Assembly: GCF_900109345.1 (NCBI RefSeq)
Contig: NZ_FNZN01000003.1
Location: 186,001 to 250,000, forward strand
Reading direction: 5' to 3'
DNA: 64,000 bases
Source: Maribacter orientalis
GTDB lineage: Bacteria; Bacteroidota; Bacteroidia; Flavobacteriales; Flavobacteriaceae
Shown: piece after piece, positions 8,626 through 17,721 of the stretch
Numbering within the stretch: position 1 is the stretch's first letter
Layout of the letters: each line of letters begins with the position of its first letter
Position numbers and translations under genes: made by a program
The notes under the pieces: model-generated
What the model was told of the DNA's origin: nothing
The model's input: only the letters and a program-made list of their open reading frames with translations
Database searches by the model: none

Positions 8626-8859
8626 TTAGGGTACAGGGTCATATCCTTTACCACCCCATGGGTTACAACTAAATATTCGCTTTATAGCTAACCAACCACC
8701 TTTGAATAATCCGTGTTTTTTTAAAGCCTCTAACGTATATTGAGAACAAGTAGGGGAGTACCTGCATGTTGCAGGGGTATAGGGTGATATTACTAATTGG
8801 TAAAACCGTACCAATAGTATAAAAGGGGTTATCAGAATTTTTTTTATCGAACTGTTCAA
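8626..8859 (-). CDS. yidD: Membrane protein insertion efficiency factor YidD
   Basis: A 77-residue member of the YidD family (DUF37/haemolytic domain). The hallmark is intact: [35 protein letters not shown], then [14 protein letters not shown] at the end. The family is thought to help YidC/Sec insert inner-membrane proteins from the cytoplasmic face. In proteobacteria it sits between rnpA and yidC; here it is 121 bp upstream of lgt on the same strand, so it may share a transcript with the lgt group. The length is normal. Confidence 0.95.
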   Translation of the reverse strand: MNSSIKKILITPFILLVRFYQLVISPYTPATCRYSPTCSQYTLEALKKHGLFKGGWLAIKRIFSCNPWGGKGYDPVP

Positions 8860-8914
8860 ATCAGCGAATTACTACTGCAAATTTAATATAAAAGAGCTAA
8901 CTCTTTAAAAATAA

Positions 8915-8947
8915 CAAGTCCGTATGCATTACATACGGACTTGTTTC
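8915..8947 (-). terminator. Terminator after the ald/DUF779 pair
   Basis: AACAAGTCCGTATG (8915-8928) and CATACGGACTTGTT (8934-8947) form a perfect 14-bp stem with a five-base loop, just after the DUF779 stop on the leftward strand. An A-rich run on the + strand (8908-8913) gives a short U-run on the leftward transcript. Confidence 0.8.
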
Positions 8948-8963
8948 GATAGCGGTAATTTTT

Positions 8964-9338
8964 TTAAGCCCCAATTCTTATGGGTTCTAGATGTTCTGCT
9001 TCTTCTTCAGAATATAATCTTGACTTAATTAAGAACCGTATGCCTAAAGGAATTTCTAATGAAAAACTTGAGCCTCTGCCTGGTGTAACATCAACGGTTA
9101 ATTGTGTGTGTTTCCAATATTCAAATTGGTCTTTTGACATATGAAAATCACATCCTTCAATATTACCTAGCCAAACATCATTATCATCGAGCATTAAATC
9201 ACCTTTTGTAAAGCACATAGGGGCAGAACCATCACAACAGCCTCCACTTTGGTGAAACATAAGTTCGCCATGTGTCTTTTTTAATTCAGCAATTATAGCT
9301 GCTGCTTTTTCGGTTACTAATACTCGTTTAGTTTTCAT
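8964..9338 (-). CDS. DUF779 protein, aldehyde dehydrogenase partner
   Basis: A 124-residue cytosolic protein of the DUF779 family. The diagnostic stretch is HQSGGCCDGSAPMC (about residues 29-42), with adjacent cysteines, followed by DVWLGNIEGCDFHMSKDQFEYWKHTQL and a C-terminal PGRGSSFSLE. DUF779 genes repeatedly sit beside acetaldehyde/aldehyde dehydrogenase genes, as here 13 bp after the dehydrogenase. The function is unknown. The cysteines suggest metal binding or a redox role, which is inference. A terminator follows. Confidence 0.9.
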   Translation of the reverse strand: MKTKRVLVTEKAAAIIAELKKTHGELMFHQSGGCCDGSAPMCFTKGDLMLDDNDVWLGNIEGCDFHMSKDQFEYWKHTQLTVDVTPGRGSSFSLEIPLGIRFLIKSRLYSEEEAEHLEPIRIGA

Positions 9339-9351
9339 TTTAGTTTGCTCA

Positions 9352-10875
9352 TTAAAAGAATCCCATCGCTTTTTTGTCGTATGATATCAGCATGTTTTTG
9401 GTTTGTCGGTAGTGAGCTAACATCATTTTGTGATTCTCTCTACCAATACCAGACTTTTTATATCCACCAAATGGTGCGTGAGCAGGGTACAAGTGATAAC
9501 AGTTGACCCAAACTCTACCAGCTTTTATTGCTCTTGATATTTGATACGCCTGGTGCGTATCTCTAGTCCAAACACCGGCACCTAAACCATATAAAGTGTC
9601 GTTAGCGATTTCTATGGCTTCAGCTTCATCTTTAAAAGTAGTTACACAAAGAACAGGTCCGAATATTTCTTCTTGAAACACACGCATTTTATTATTGCCT
9701 TTTAAGATAGTTGGTTGTATATAGTAACCACCTTCTAAGCCTTCATTGTATGCTTGCTCACCACCGGTTAGTACTTCACAACCTTCTTCTTTTCCTATTT
9801 TTATATAACTCAATATTTTTTCAAACTGGTCATTCGATGCTTGTGCACCCATCATTGTATTTGGGTCTAATGGATGTCCCATTCTTATGGCCTTGGTACG
9901 TTCAATGACACGTGCTATAAACTTATCGTAAATACTTTCTTGAACTAACATTCTTGATGGACAAGTACAGACTTCACCTTGATTTAAAGCAAACATATTG
10001 GCGCCCTCTAAACATTTATCGAAGAATTCATCATCGGCGTCCATAATACTTTCAAAAAACACATTTGGAGATTTTCCACCTAGTTCTAATGTGACCGGAG
10101 TGATGTTTTTAGATGCATATTGCATGATTAATTGGCCAGTAGTGGTCTCGCCGGTAAAAGCAATTTTGTCTATTCTTGGGCTTGATGCTAAGGGTTTACC
10201 AGCCTCTGCGCCAAAACCATTAACAACATTAAGAACACCTGCTGGTAAAATACCTTCGATGATTTCCATTAAAATTAAGATGCCGACTGGGGTTTGTTCC
10301 GCAGGTTTAAGTACAACACAATTCCCTGCAGCTAAGGCTGGCGCTAATTTCCAAGTAGCCATTAAAAGAGGAAAATTCCATGGTATAATTTGTCCGACGA
10401 CACCTAAAGGTTCTGTAACATTTAGAGCCACCGTGTTGGAATCTAATTCACTTACTGAGCCTTCTTCTGCTCGTATTACTCCAGCAAAATACCTAAAATG
10501 GTCAACAGCTAATGGTAAATCTGCGGCTCTTGTTTCACGAATTGCTTTACCGTTGTCCCAAGTTTCAGCTCTGGCCAAGACTTCTAGATTTTGCTCGATT
10601 TTATCGGCAATTTTTAAAAGCATATTGCTTCTTTCTGTTGCCGAGGAAGAATTCCATGACGGAGCTGCTTTCCATGCGGCATCAATTGCCAATTCAATAT
10701 CCTCGGCAGTAGACCTTGGTATTTTAGTAAATGATTTACCATCTACAGGAGAAATATTGTCAAAGTATTCTCCTTTGGATGGTGCTACCCATTTACCACC
10801 AATAAAATTTTCATATTGGTCTTTGAATTTAGGTTTTTGAAGAATATCCTTTTCTACGGTTGCTGTTGTGCTCAT
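9352..10875 (-). CDS. Aldehyde dehydrogenase (ExaC/AldB type)
   Basis: NAD(P)-dependent oxidation of an aldehyde, probably acetaldehyde, to the acid. The 507 residues cover a complete ALDH fold: cofactor motif TGETTTGQ near 241, general base Glu264 in LELGG, and the nucleophile Cys303 in [11 protein letters not shown]. The N-terminal [25 protein letters not shown] and the extended [14 protein letters not shown] are typical of the ExaC/AldB/AcoD group. It is followed by its frequent partner DUF779 and faces a divergent AraC regulator, so this looks like a small inducible aldehyde-oxidation unit. Confidence 0.93.
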   Translation of the reverse strand: MSTTATVEKDILQKPKFKDQYENFIGGKWVAPSKGEYFDNISPVDGKSFTKIPRSTAEDIELAIDAAWKAAPSWNSSSATERSNMLLKIADKIEQNLEVLARAETWDNGKAIRETRAADLPLAVDHFRYFAGVIRAEEGSVSELDSNTVALNVTEPLGVVGQIIPWNFPLLMATWKLAPALAAGNCVVLKPAEQTPVGILILMEIIEGILPAGVLNVVNGFGAEAGKPLASSPRIDKIAFTGETTTGQLIMQYASKNITPVTLELGGKSPNVFFESIMDADDEFFDKCLEGANMFALNQGEVCTCPSRMLVQESIYDKFIARVIERTKAIRMGHPLDPNTMMGAQASNDQFEKILSYIKIGKEEGCEVLTGGEQAYNEGLEGGYYIQPTILKGNNKMRVFQEEIFGPVLCVTTFKDEAEAIEIANDTLYGLGAGVWTRDTHQAYQISRAIKAGRVWVNCYHLYPAHAPFGGYKKSGIGRENHKMMLAHYRQTKNMLISYDKKAMGFF

Positions 10876-10909
10876 AGTATATGATTTAAGTTAATAATAG
10901 TATTTCATG

Positions 10910-10976
10910 GACGTATCAAAATAACTTGTACGACCTTCTAAATTTACTTCTCATATTATTAATATATCTGACGTAT
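10910..10976. promoter_or_regulatory. Direct repeat GACGTAT in the ald/araC-type intergenic region
   Basis: GACGTAT occurs at 10910-10916 and again at 10970-10976, exactly 60 bases apart (close to six helical turns), in the 196-bp gap between the divergent aldehyde dehydrogenase and AraC-family genes. AraC proteins often bind direct repeats, so these are candidate operator half-sites. Chance cannot be excluded for a 7-mer pair. Confidence 0.3.
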
Positions 10977-11071
10977 TCTACGAATCACATGAACAATTCT
11001 ACCATTTATTGATATTATGATTTTTTTAAGTATAAAATTTTGTAAATTTCTTAATCATAAGAATATCTACT

Positions 11072-11995
11072 GTGATACAATTATCAGAAAATTTTTTAAA
11101 GGGAAGACGGTTAGAAACTTTGGTTGAAAATCAAACATCCTATTTTATGAATAATGCGGCTATGCATGTTTTTGAAACACATGAGCAGGCAAAAAGTGTA
11201 TTGTTGAAATTTGAGCAACCTGTTTTGGCAAGCATGATTCAAGGAAAAAAGATTATGCATTTACGGGATTATGAATCATTTGATTTTTTACCCGGTGAAT
11301 CATTAGTATTGCCTGCTAACGAAAGTATGTGTATTGATTTTCCTGAGGCAATGGCCAAAAATCCTACTAGGTGTTTGGCAATGGCTATTTCTGAAGATAA
11401 AATAAACAAGGTTCTACAATTTATGAATGAAAATATGCCAAAGGATAGTAAGGAAGATTGGGGTATTATGGACTATAATTTTCACTTTGTAAATGACAGA
11501 GGGATCTTTCAAATAATTCAGCGTCTGTTATTTTTATTTACTGAAGATCATCTGTCAAAAGATTTTTTTGTGGATAATATGCTGCGTGAATTAATCATTC
11601 GAATTCTACAAACAAACGAACGAAAAATTTATAGCAGTGCAACACTTTCAATTAAAAGTGAAAGCAGGTTAACTGAGGTTATACGATATATAAGGAATAA
11701 TCTGCATAAATCGCTTCAAGTAGAGCAGTTAAGTAAAATTGCTTGTATGAGTGTATCTAATTTTTATAGAACCTTTAAATCTGAATTAGGTATTTCACCT
11801 GTCGAATTCATTAATAATGAGCGAATAAAATTAGCTGTTGGGTTATTGCAAGATCCTAAGCGAAGTATTAAAGATGTATATTTAGATTGTGGTTTTGAAA
11901 GTAGGTCTTATTTTAATAGAGTATTTAAAACAAGGCAAAACTTAGCGCCTGGTGAATACCAGTCTAAAATAAAAAATTCAAAATTTTTAGATTAA
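11072..11995 (+). CDS. AraC-family transcriptional regulator
   Basis: A 307-residue regulator with an AraC_N-type sensor domain (from LSENFLKGRRLETLVENQTS to about residue 160) and a C-terminal AraC/XylS HTH domain (about 205-300: LQVEQLSKIACMSVSNFYRTFK, then SIKDVYLDCGFESRSYFNRVFK). Translation appears to start at GTG 11072, because the conserved AraC_N stretch begins at residue 4, while the first in-frame ATG would remove about 25 residues. It diverges from the aldehyde dehydrogenase gene and most likely controls it. It ends two bases from the convergent cysS. Confidence 0.9.
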   Translation: MIQLSENFLKGRRLETLVENQTSYFMNNAAMHVFETHEQAKSVLLKFEQPVLASMIQGKKIMHLRDYESFDFLPGESLVLPANESMCIDFPEAMAKNPTRCLAMAISEDKINKVLQFMNENMPKDSKEDWGIMDYNFHFVNDRGIFQIIQRLLFLFTEDHLSKDFFVDNMLRELIIRILQTNERKIYSSATLSIKSESRLTEVIRYIRNNLHKSLQVEQLSKIACMSVSNFYRTFKSELGISPVEFINNERIKLAVGLLQDPKRSIKDVYLDCGFESRSYFNRVFKTRQNLAPGEYQSKIKNSKFLD

Positions 11996-11997
11996 AA

Positions 11998-13476
11998 TTA
12001 TAGGCTATACGTGGTACCATCTTTACCATCTTTTAGTTGAATGCCTAAAGTAGCTAATTGATCACGAATTTTATCTGAAGTAGCAAAATCTTTATTTTCC
12101 CTAGCAGATTTACGTAATTCAATCAATAGCTCAACAACACCACCTAATTTTTCGGAATCTGCATCAGAACTACTTTTGTTTTCAAGGCCTAATACATCAA
12201 AAACAAAATTGTGTATTGTGTTCTCAAGTTCTGCCCTATCTTCTTCCGTAATGGATTCTTTACCTTCTTTAATAAGATTGATGTGTTTTACAGCATCAAA
12301 TAATGTCGCTATTAGAATTGGTGTATTAAAATCATCATTCATGGCAGCATAACAGGAAGATTTCCATTCGGCAATATTAAAATTTGTGGTCTTGCCCGTG
12401 TTTAAAGATTTTAAAGAGCTTATTGCCTCCATTAATTTATTAAAGCCTTTCTCAGAAGCTAAAAGCGCATCATTGCTCATATCTAAAATGCTGGTATAGT
12501 GTGCCTGCATCATAAAGAAACGAACCATTGATGGAGAGAATGGTTTGCTAAGGATTTCGTTTTCACCAGAGAAAATTTCCCCAGGAAGAATACTATTTCC
12601 TGTAGATTTAGCCATTTTTCTACCGTTAAGCGTCAACATATTAGCATGTAACCAATAATTTACTGGGCTTTTGCCATTACAGGCTTCGGCTTGTGCTATT
12701 TCACATTCATGATGTGGAAATTTTAAATCCATACCACCACCGTGAATGTCAAAAGTTTCCCCTAAATATTTTGTACTCATTGCGGTACACTCTAAATGCC
12801 AGCCTGGGAACCCATCTCCCCACGGCGAAGGCCAACGCATAATGTGTTGTGGTTCCGCTTTTTTCCAAAGTGCAAAATCTTGAGGATTATGCTTGTCGTC
12901 TTGTGCGGCAAGATCACGGGTATTCGCAATCATGTCTTCAAGCTTGCGACCGCTTAGTTTACCGTATTCGTACTCTTTATTGAATTTGGCCACATCGAAA
13001 TATACAGAGCCATTGGTTTCATAGGCAAATCCTTTTTCAAGAATATCCTTAATAATTTCAATTTGCTCTATGATATGACCTGTAGCTGTAGGTTCAATAC
13101 TTGGAGGTAAAAAGTTGAATTTTTCTAAAATATTATGGAAATCGACAGTGTATCGTTGTACAACTTCCATCGGTTCCAATTTTTCTAATCTGGCTTTTTT
13201 TGCAATTTTATCTTCCCCATCTTCTGCGTCATCTACTAAATGGCCTGCGTCAGTAATATTTCGAACATACCGTACTTTATAACCTAAATGTCTGAAATAC
13301 CTAAAAATCATATCGAAGGACATGAAAGTTCTACAATTGCCTAAATGCACATTGCTATACACGGTAGGCCCACAAACGTACATGCCAATATGGCCAGCGC
13401 TTATTGGTTTGAAAACTTCTTTTTTCCCACTTAAGGAATTATATACTCTAATTTCTTGATTTTCGTACAATTGCAT
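11998..13476 (-). CDS. cysS: Cysteinyl-tRNA synthetase
   Basis: Charges tRNA-Cys. The 492 residues form a normal class I enzyme: HLGN (44-47, the HIGH box), KMAKS at 287-291, and the zinc ligand region with Cys35, Cys230 and the HHE at 255-257. The [10 protein letters not shown] loop and [15 protein letters not shown] are also standard. The C-terminal DALR-like helical region runs from about 340. It lies 14 bp after folE on the same strand, so both are probably on one transcript. No terminator is visible between its end and the convergent AraC-family gene. Confidence 0.97.
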   Translation of the reverse strand: MQLYENQEIRVYNSLSGKKEVFKPISAGHIGMYVCGPTVYSNVHLGNCRTFMSFDMIFRYFRHLGYKVRYVRNITDAGHLVDDAEDGEDKIAKKARLEKLEPMEVVQRYTVDFHNILEKFNFLPPSIEPTATGHIIEQIEIIKDILEKGFAYETNGSVYFDVAKFNKEYEYGKLSGRKLEDMIANTRDLAAQDDKHNPQDFALWKKAEPQHIMRWPSPWGDGFPGWHLECTAMSTKYLGETFDIHGGGMDLKFPHHECEIAQAEACNGKSPVNYWLHANMLTLNGRKMAKSTGNSILPGEIFSGENEILSKPFSPSMVRFFMMQAHYTSILDMSNDALLASEKGFNKLMEAISSLKSLNTGKTTNFNIAEWKSSCYAAMNDDFNTPILIATLFDAVKHINLIKEGKESITEEDRAELENTIHNFVFDVLGLENKSSSDADSEKLGGVVELLIELRKSARENKDFATSDKIRDQLATLGIQLKDGKDGTTYSL

Positions 13477-13490
13477 GAAGCTATATGCGA

Positions 13491-14171
13491 TTAAAAATGG
13501 GTGTCTAGATTAAGGTAATTCAAAAACTCACGGCGTACCAATTCTTCTTTGAATTTACCACCATATTCAGCGGTTACAGTACTACTATCAATATCACGTA
13601 TTCCTCTTGAGTTGACACAAAGGTGCTTAGCATCAATAACGCAAGCAACATCTTCAGTACCTAAAACCTCTTGTAATTCTCTTACGATTTGAATATTCAA
13701 ACGTTCTTGAACTTGTGGTCTTTTCGCATAATAATCAACAATACGGTTCATTTTAGAGAGTCCGACTACGGTACCGTTAGAGATATAGGCTACATGTGCA
13801 CGGCCTACTATAGGTAAAAAATGGTGTTCGCAAGTAGAATACAACGTTATGTTTTTCTCTACTAGCATTTCGCCGTATTTATACTTATTGTCGAACGTAG
13901 ATGCTTTTGGCTTTCTACTAGGGTGTAAACCTCCAAATATTTCGTTTACGTACATTTTAGCAACTCGATTAGGAGTTCCTTTTAAACTATCATCATTCAA
14001 ATCTAGGCCTAGTGTAAGCATTATGTCACGAACATTTTCACGTATACGCTCAATCTTCGTAGCGTCATCTAAAACAAAGGCGTCTTTGCGTAATGGGGTA
14101 TCCTCTGAAGTAGAAATATGATCGTTTCCTAATTCATCAAATTGATTTTCCAATGTATCCTCAATTTTCAT
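13491..14171 (-). CDS. folE: GTP cyclohydrolase I
   Basis: Converts GTP to 7,8-dihydroneopterin triphosphate, the entry step of folate (and tetrahydropterin/queuosine precursor) synthesis. At 226 residues it has a family-variable N-terminus and the conserved C-terminal barrel: zinc ligands Cys114 and His117 in [10 protein letters not shown] and Cys185 in KHLCVNSRG, plus RPQVQERL at 151-158. Another folate gene, folP, is in this window at 31.5-32.3 kb. It is first in a leftward pair with cysS. Confidence 0.96.
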   Translation of the reverse strand: MKIEDTLENQFDELGNDHISTSEDTPLRKDAFVLDDATKIERIRENVRDIMLTLGLDLNDDSLKGTPNRVAKMYVNEIFGGLHPSRKPKASTFDNKYKYGEMLVEKNITLYSTCEHHFLPIVGRAHVAYISNGTVVGLSKMNRIVDYYAKRPQVQERLNIQIVRELQEVLGTEDVACVIDAKHLCVNSRGIRDIDSSTVTAEYGGKFKEELVRREFLNYLNLDTHF

Positions 14172-14193
14172 TTCAACTAACTTTTACAAGCGG

Positions 14194-14201
14194 CAAAGAT
14201 A
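14194..14201 (-). promoter_or_regulatory. -7 promoter element of folE-cysS
   Basis: On the leftward strand this reads TATCTTTG, an exact TAnnTTTG, 23 bases before the folE ATG. No TTG lies at the ideal upstream distance, so strength is uncertain. Confidence 0.55.
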
Positions 14202-14305
14202 TACAATATGTGCCACTTTATAACTAAATAGGGGCATTACACAACATAAATTAGACATAACGTTAAGGACTCGTTAAATTTAAAATTGGAAATTTCGAAC
14301 CCTCT

Positions 14306-16108
14306 ATGACCAAGTATGGTATAACCATTCTACTTTTAAATTTATTTGGTACACTATCTTGTTTTTCACAAGTAGCGCCAGATTGCATTAATGCTATTCC
14401 TATTTGTAACAATACTCCAATTAACGCCGGTACCGATGGTTATGGCTTAGATGATTTTAATGGAGCTTCCGTATCTGGTTGTATAACTCAAGCAACGGGT
14501 ACAGTAGAAACAAACTCTGCATGGTATCGTTTTAGAACTAGCGAAACGGGACAGTTAGGTTTTAATATAGGTTTTGATTCAAATGAGGACTGGGATTTTG
14601 CCTTATATAAAACCAACGATTGTGGTGATCTCGGTGAGCCTATACGATGTAATTATTTTGATAATTCAGACGAAAGTATTTATATAGGTGTTGGTCAAGA
14701 TCCAACCGGAGTTGCTAATATACAGTATGAAGATTGGCTAGAAGTTGCACCAAATGAAGATTATTATTTATTGATTAATAATTACAGTAACAATAATTCT
14801 GGATTCTCAATTCAATTTTCAGGAAACATTTTTATAGAATTTTCAAATTCGGCGTTAGATTGTGATATAATAGATAATTTATTAGGTCCGCCAAAAATTG
14901 CGTGTGATAATGAAAATGTGATTTTAGATGCTACAACTTCAGATGCGATAGATTATGAATGGTATTTGGATATAGGCGCAGGCTATCAACGTATACCAGG
15001 TGAAAGCGGACCAGAACTAAATGTAGCAGTTTCTGCTATGTATCGGGTTTTAGTCATTAGACCTTCAGGGAATAATTTATTAAGTGAAACCCAAGTAGCT
15101 TACGCACCTTCTCCATTTACTTATGAATTAACTGACGAAACAGTTTGTTTAGATGGTACCGCTATTGATTTTAATTCGAAGGATTTAGAAGCTTTGGGAG
15201 ATCAAAGTTCTTTAGAATTTCTTGTCACCTATCATGCCTCAATTGAAGAAGCGATGAATGGGATTAATGCGTTACCTAAAGAATATATACCTACACAAAT
15301 CTCAGAAACGATTTTTGTTCGAACGACATCAGTAGAAAATAGTAGTTGTTATGACGCATCGAAATCTTTTGATATTAACGGTATTGAGCTACCATATTTA
15401 GATTTTGATACGAGTGTGTTTATTTGTGGAGATACTCCTGTTGTTACGATAGGCCAAACAATTCCAGATTCTAATTTCACTTATGAATGGAGTTCAGGGC
15501 AAAACACTTCACTGATAACGGTTGCAGAAGAGGGGGTTTACACCTTATCTGTCACTAATTCGGTAGGCGCTTTGCAATGTATTACGGTTCGTTCTGTGAC
15601 GGTTGTTTTTTCAAGACCGCCTGCTATTTCTGATATAGCTATAGTTTATGAAGATGATGCTTCGAATATGATTTCGGTATTTTTAGAAGAAGATGGTGAT
15701 TTTGATTACCAAGTGGATAATGAAGAACCTCAAAGCAGTTCGATATTTAATAACCTATTTCCTGGCGAGCATACTATAACAGTTACAGATTTAAATGGAT
15801 GCGGTCTAGATTCAAAGGATATAGTGGTTGTAGGTTTTCCTAAGTTTTTCACACCAAATGCAGATGGTGTAAATGATAAATGGAAGGTAGAGGGGCTTTC
15901 AGTTTTAGCCAACCCTATTATAACCATCTATAATCGATATGGTAAGTTATTGTATCAATTGAATGAAGATTCAAGTGGCTGGGACGGCACATTTAAAGGT
16001 GTTTTATTGCCAGAATCAGATTATTGGTTCAAGTTATCTTATACCAATTCTTTGGGCCAAAACACCAATGCTGCATATATAAACAATCATTTTACATTAA
16101 AACGATAA
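14306..16108 (+). CDS. Secreted protein with T9SS type B (gliding-motility) sorting domain
   Basis: A 600-residue exported protein: signal peptide (about 1-22, cleavage likely after CFSQ), an N-terminal beta-sandwich-like domain with a conserved NAIPIC...WYRF...WDFALY...RCNY pattern, Ig/PKD-like middle repeats, and a C-terminal type B sorting domain starting FPKFFTPNADGVNDKW (about residue 512) and ending HFTLKR. The C-terminal domain targets proteins through the type IX secretion system to the cell surface or medium. The cargo role is unknown. The next gene encodes a paralogue with the same N- and C-terminal domains. Confidence 0.9.
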   Translation: MTKYGITILLLNLFGTLSCFSQVAPDCINAIPICNNTPINAGTDGYGLDDFNGASVSGCITQATGTVETNSAWYRFRTSETGQLGFNIGFDSNEDWDFALYKTNDCGDLGEPIRCNYFDNSDESIYIGVGQDPTGVANIQYEDWLEVAPNEDYYLLINNYSNNNSGFSIQFSGNIFIEFSNSALDCDIIDNLLGPPKIACDNENVILDATTSDAIDYEWYLDIGAGYQRIPGESGPELNVAVSAMYRVLVIRPSGNNLLSETQVAYAPSPFTYELTDETVCLDGTAIDFNSKDLEALGDQSSLEFLVTYHASIEEAMNGINALPKEYIPTQISETIFVRTTSVENSSCYDASKSFDINGIELPYLDFDTSVFICGDTPVVTIGQTIPDSNFTYEWSSGQNTSLITVAEEGVYTLSVTNSVGALQCITVRSVTVVFSRPPAISDIAIVYEDDASNMISVFLEEDGDFDYQVDNEEPQSSSIFNNLFPGEHTITVTDLNGCGLDSKDIVVVGFPKFFTPNADGVNDKWKVEGLSVLANPIITIYNRYGKLLYQLNEDSSGWDGTFKGVLLPESDYWFKLSYTNSLGQNTNAAYINNHFTLKR

Positions 16109-16233
16109 CAGCTTAAAAGGTAATCTAAAAAGTGTATTTTATCGATTAAACACCATAATAATCGATGTAGAATACTAAAGTGAGGCATGTGAAGTTATAA
16201 TATACGATACGTATACTAATAGCCACTCTATTT

Positions 16234-17670
16234 ATGAGAACACTTCTTTGTTCTATATGTTGTTTCTTTCTTTTCTATTGGAATTCAACTGCTCAAAATT
16301 CAGCCGATTGTAGAACGGCAATACCCGTATGTGCCGATCAGCCTATTATGGGAATTGCTGGTGGTACTGGCGATGTTGATGATTTTGATCCAGAAGTTAT
16401 ACTGCAATCAGGATGCTTGGAAAAAGGAAGTCTTGTTTCTGCTAACATTGAATATAATACTTCTTGGTTCGTTTTTAGGGCGGGTACTGGTGGTCAGGTA
16501 GGTTTTGATATTGAAGCATTGGCTTCTACTGGATCAACACCTACTGCAGAATGGGATTTTGCTGTGTATGGTCCTGATGTAGATTGTGCCGATATTAGTA
16601 ATGGTACAGCACAACCGATACGTTGTAATTACGAAGTGAACGATACTAATTTTACGGGACTAGGTGTGAATCCTGATAGTGGACAAGAAGGTGCGGCTTC
16701 ATTAACAGGTAGTCAAAACACCTATGATGAATATTTAGATGTGCTACCAGGTGAGATATATTATATTCTGATTAATAATTTTGCCGATAATTTTACAGGT
16801 GATCCAGAACCTTTTATGTTAACCTTTACAGGAAGTTCTGTTAGTAATAATCAAAATACTGCTTTAGATTGTACGCTTAGGGATGAATTTTTAGGATTGG
16901 ATATAATCGCTTGTGAAGGTGATGATGACATTACTATAAGTGCTTTGAATTCACCTGCGGGTGCTGATATTGCAAATGTTGAATGGACTGTTGATTATGA
17001 AGATGATGGTGTAATAGATGATACGCTTACGGGATCTGGAGATTTTGGTGCAGAACTAGTGGTAGTGAGCCCCAACTCTGGTCGTTATTTCGCAACAATT
17101 ACTACTATTTCAGGAACACCGCCAACAGTAAGTGACGATAGCGGCGTATTAATTACATTTTTTGGAACGCCGATACTTGATCGAGTAGAAACATTAGATA
17201 CCAACCTATCAATTGATCCTGACCAGAATAACATTGAATTTTTTGTTGAGGGCGATGGGGATTATGAATATGCTATTAACGGTGGCGAGTTTCAAGACAA
17301 TTCGATATTTATGAATGTACCTCCTGGACTTAATACTGTAATTATAAATGACAAAAACGGGTGTGGCATTACCGATCCGTTAGAATTTCTCGTGGTAGGC
17401 TATCCTAAGTTTTTCACTCCTAATGGCGATGGTATAAATGATGATTGGAATATTCAAGGAATTGAAACGTTAACCAATCCTGTTGTTTTTATTTTTGACA
17501 GATACGGTAAGCTACTAAAACAATTGGCACCCAATAGTGCATGGGATGGCACTTTTAATGGCCAGCCAATGCCTGCTACCGATTACTGGTTTCGATTTGA
17601 ATATGGTGAAATAGAGGAGGGGTTATTAGTAGCTAAAACAAGAAAAACACATTTCTCATTAAAGAGATAA
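16234..17670 (+). CDS. Secreted T9SS type B sorting-domain protein, paralogue of its neighbour
   Basis: A 478-residue exported protein with signal peptide (about 1-20, ending STAQ). It has the same N-terminal domain as the preceding gene (AIPVCADQP, TSWFVFRAG, EWDFAVYGP, RCNYEV, YYILINNF) and the same C-terminal type B domain (YPKFFTPNGDGINDDW near residue 390, ending HFSLKR). It lacks roughly 120 residues of the middle Ig-like region, so the two arose by duplication and then differed in the stalk. Probably surface-exposed or secreted. A terminator follows directly. Confidence 0.9.
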   Translation: MRTLLCSICCFFLFYWNSTAQNSADCRTAIPVCADQPIMGIAGGTGDVDDFDPEVILQSGCLEKGSLVSANIEYNTSWFVFRAGTGGQVGFDIEALASTGSTPTAEWDFAVYGPDVDCADISNGTAQPIRCNYEVNDTNFTGLGVNPDSGQEGAASLTGSQNTYDEYLDVLPGEIYYILINNFADNFTGDPEPFMLTFTGSSVSNNQNTALDCTLRDEFLGLDIIACEGDDDITISALNSPAGADIANVEWTVDYEDDGVIDDTLTGSGDFGAELVVVSPNSGRYFATITTISGTPPTVSDDSGVLITFFGTPILDRVETLDTNLSIDPDQNNIEFFVEGDGDYEYAINGGEFQDNSIFMNVPPGLNTVIINDKNGCGITDPLEFLVVGYPKFFTPNGDGINDDWNIQGIETLTNPVVFIFDRYGKLLKQLAPNSAWDGTFNGQPMPATDYWFRFEYGEIEEGLLVAKTRKTHFSLKR

Positions 17671-17698
17671 AAAAAGGGAGCATATTAGCTCCCTTTTT
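17671..17698 (+). terminator. Bidirectional terminator
   Basis: AAAAAGGGAGC (17671-17681), loop ATATTA, and GCTCCCTTTTT (17688-17698) form a perfect 11-bp hairpin between two convergent genes. The A-run and T-run make it usable on both strands. Confidence 0.9.
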
Positions 17699-17721
17699 TA
17701 TGTATTTAGCAATAAACTTAA

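Noticed and set aside
9998..10840. 280-codon rightward frame opposite the aldehyde dehydrogenase
   Set aside because: The opposite strand encodes a complete ALDH with all catalytic residues; the long frame is a shadow without domain features.
16201..16215. TATACG-ATA-CGTATA palindrome before the second T9SS cargo gene
   Set aside because: Short and AT-rich, with no second copy that I can link to it; chance is a fair explanation.
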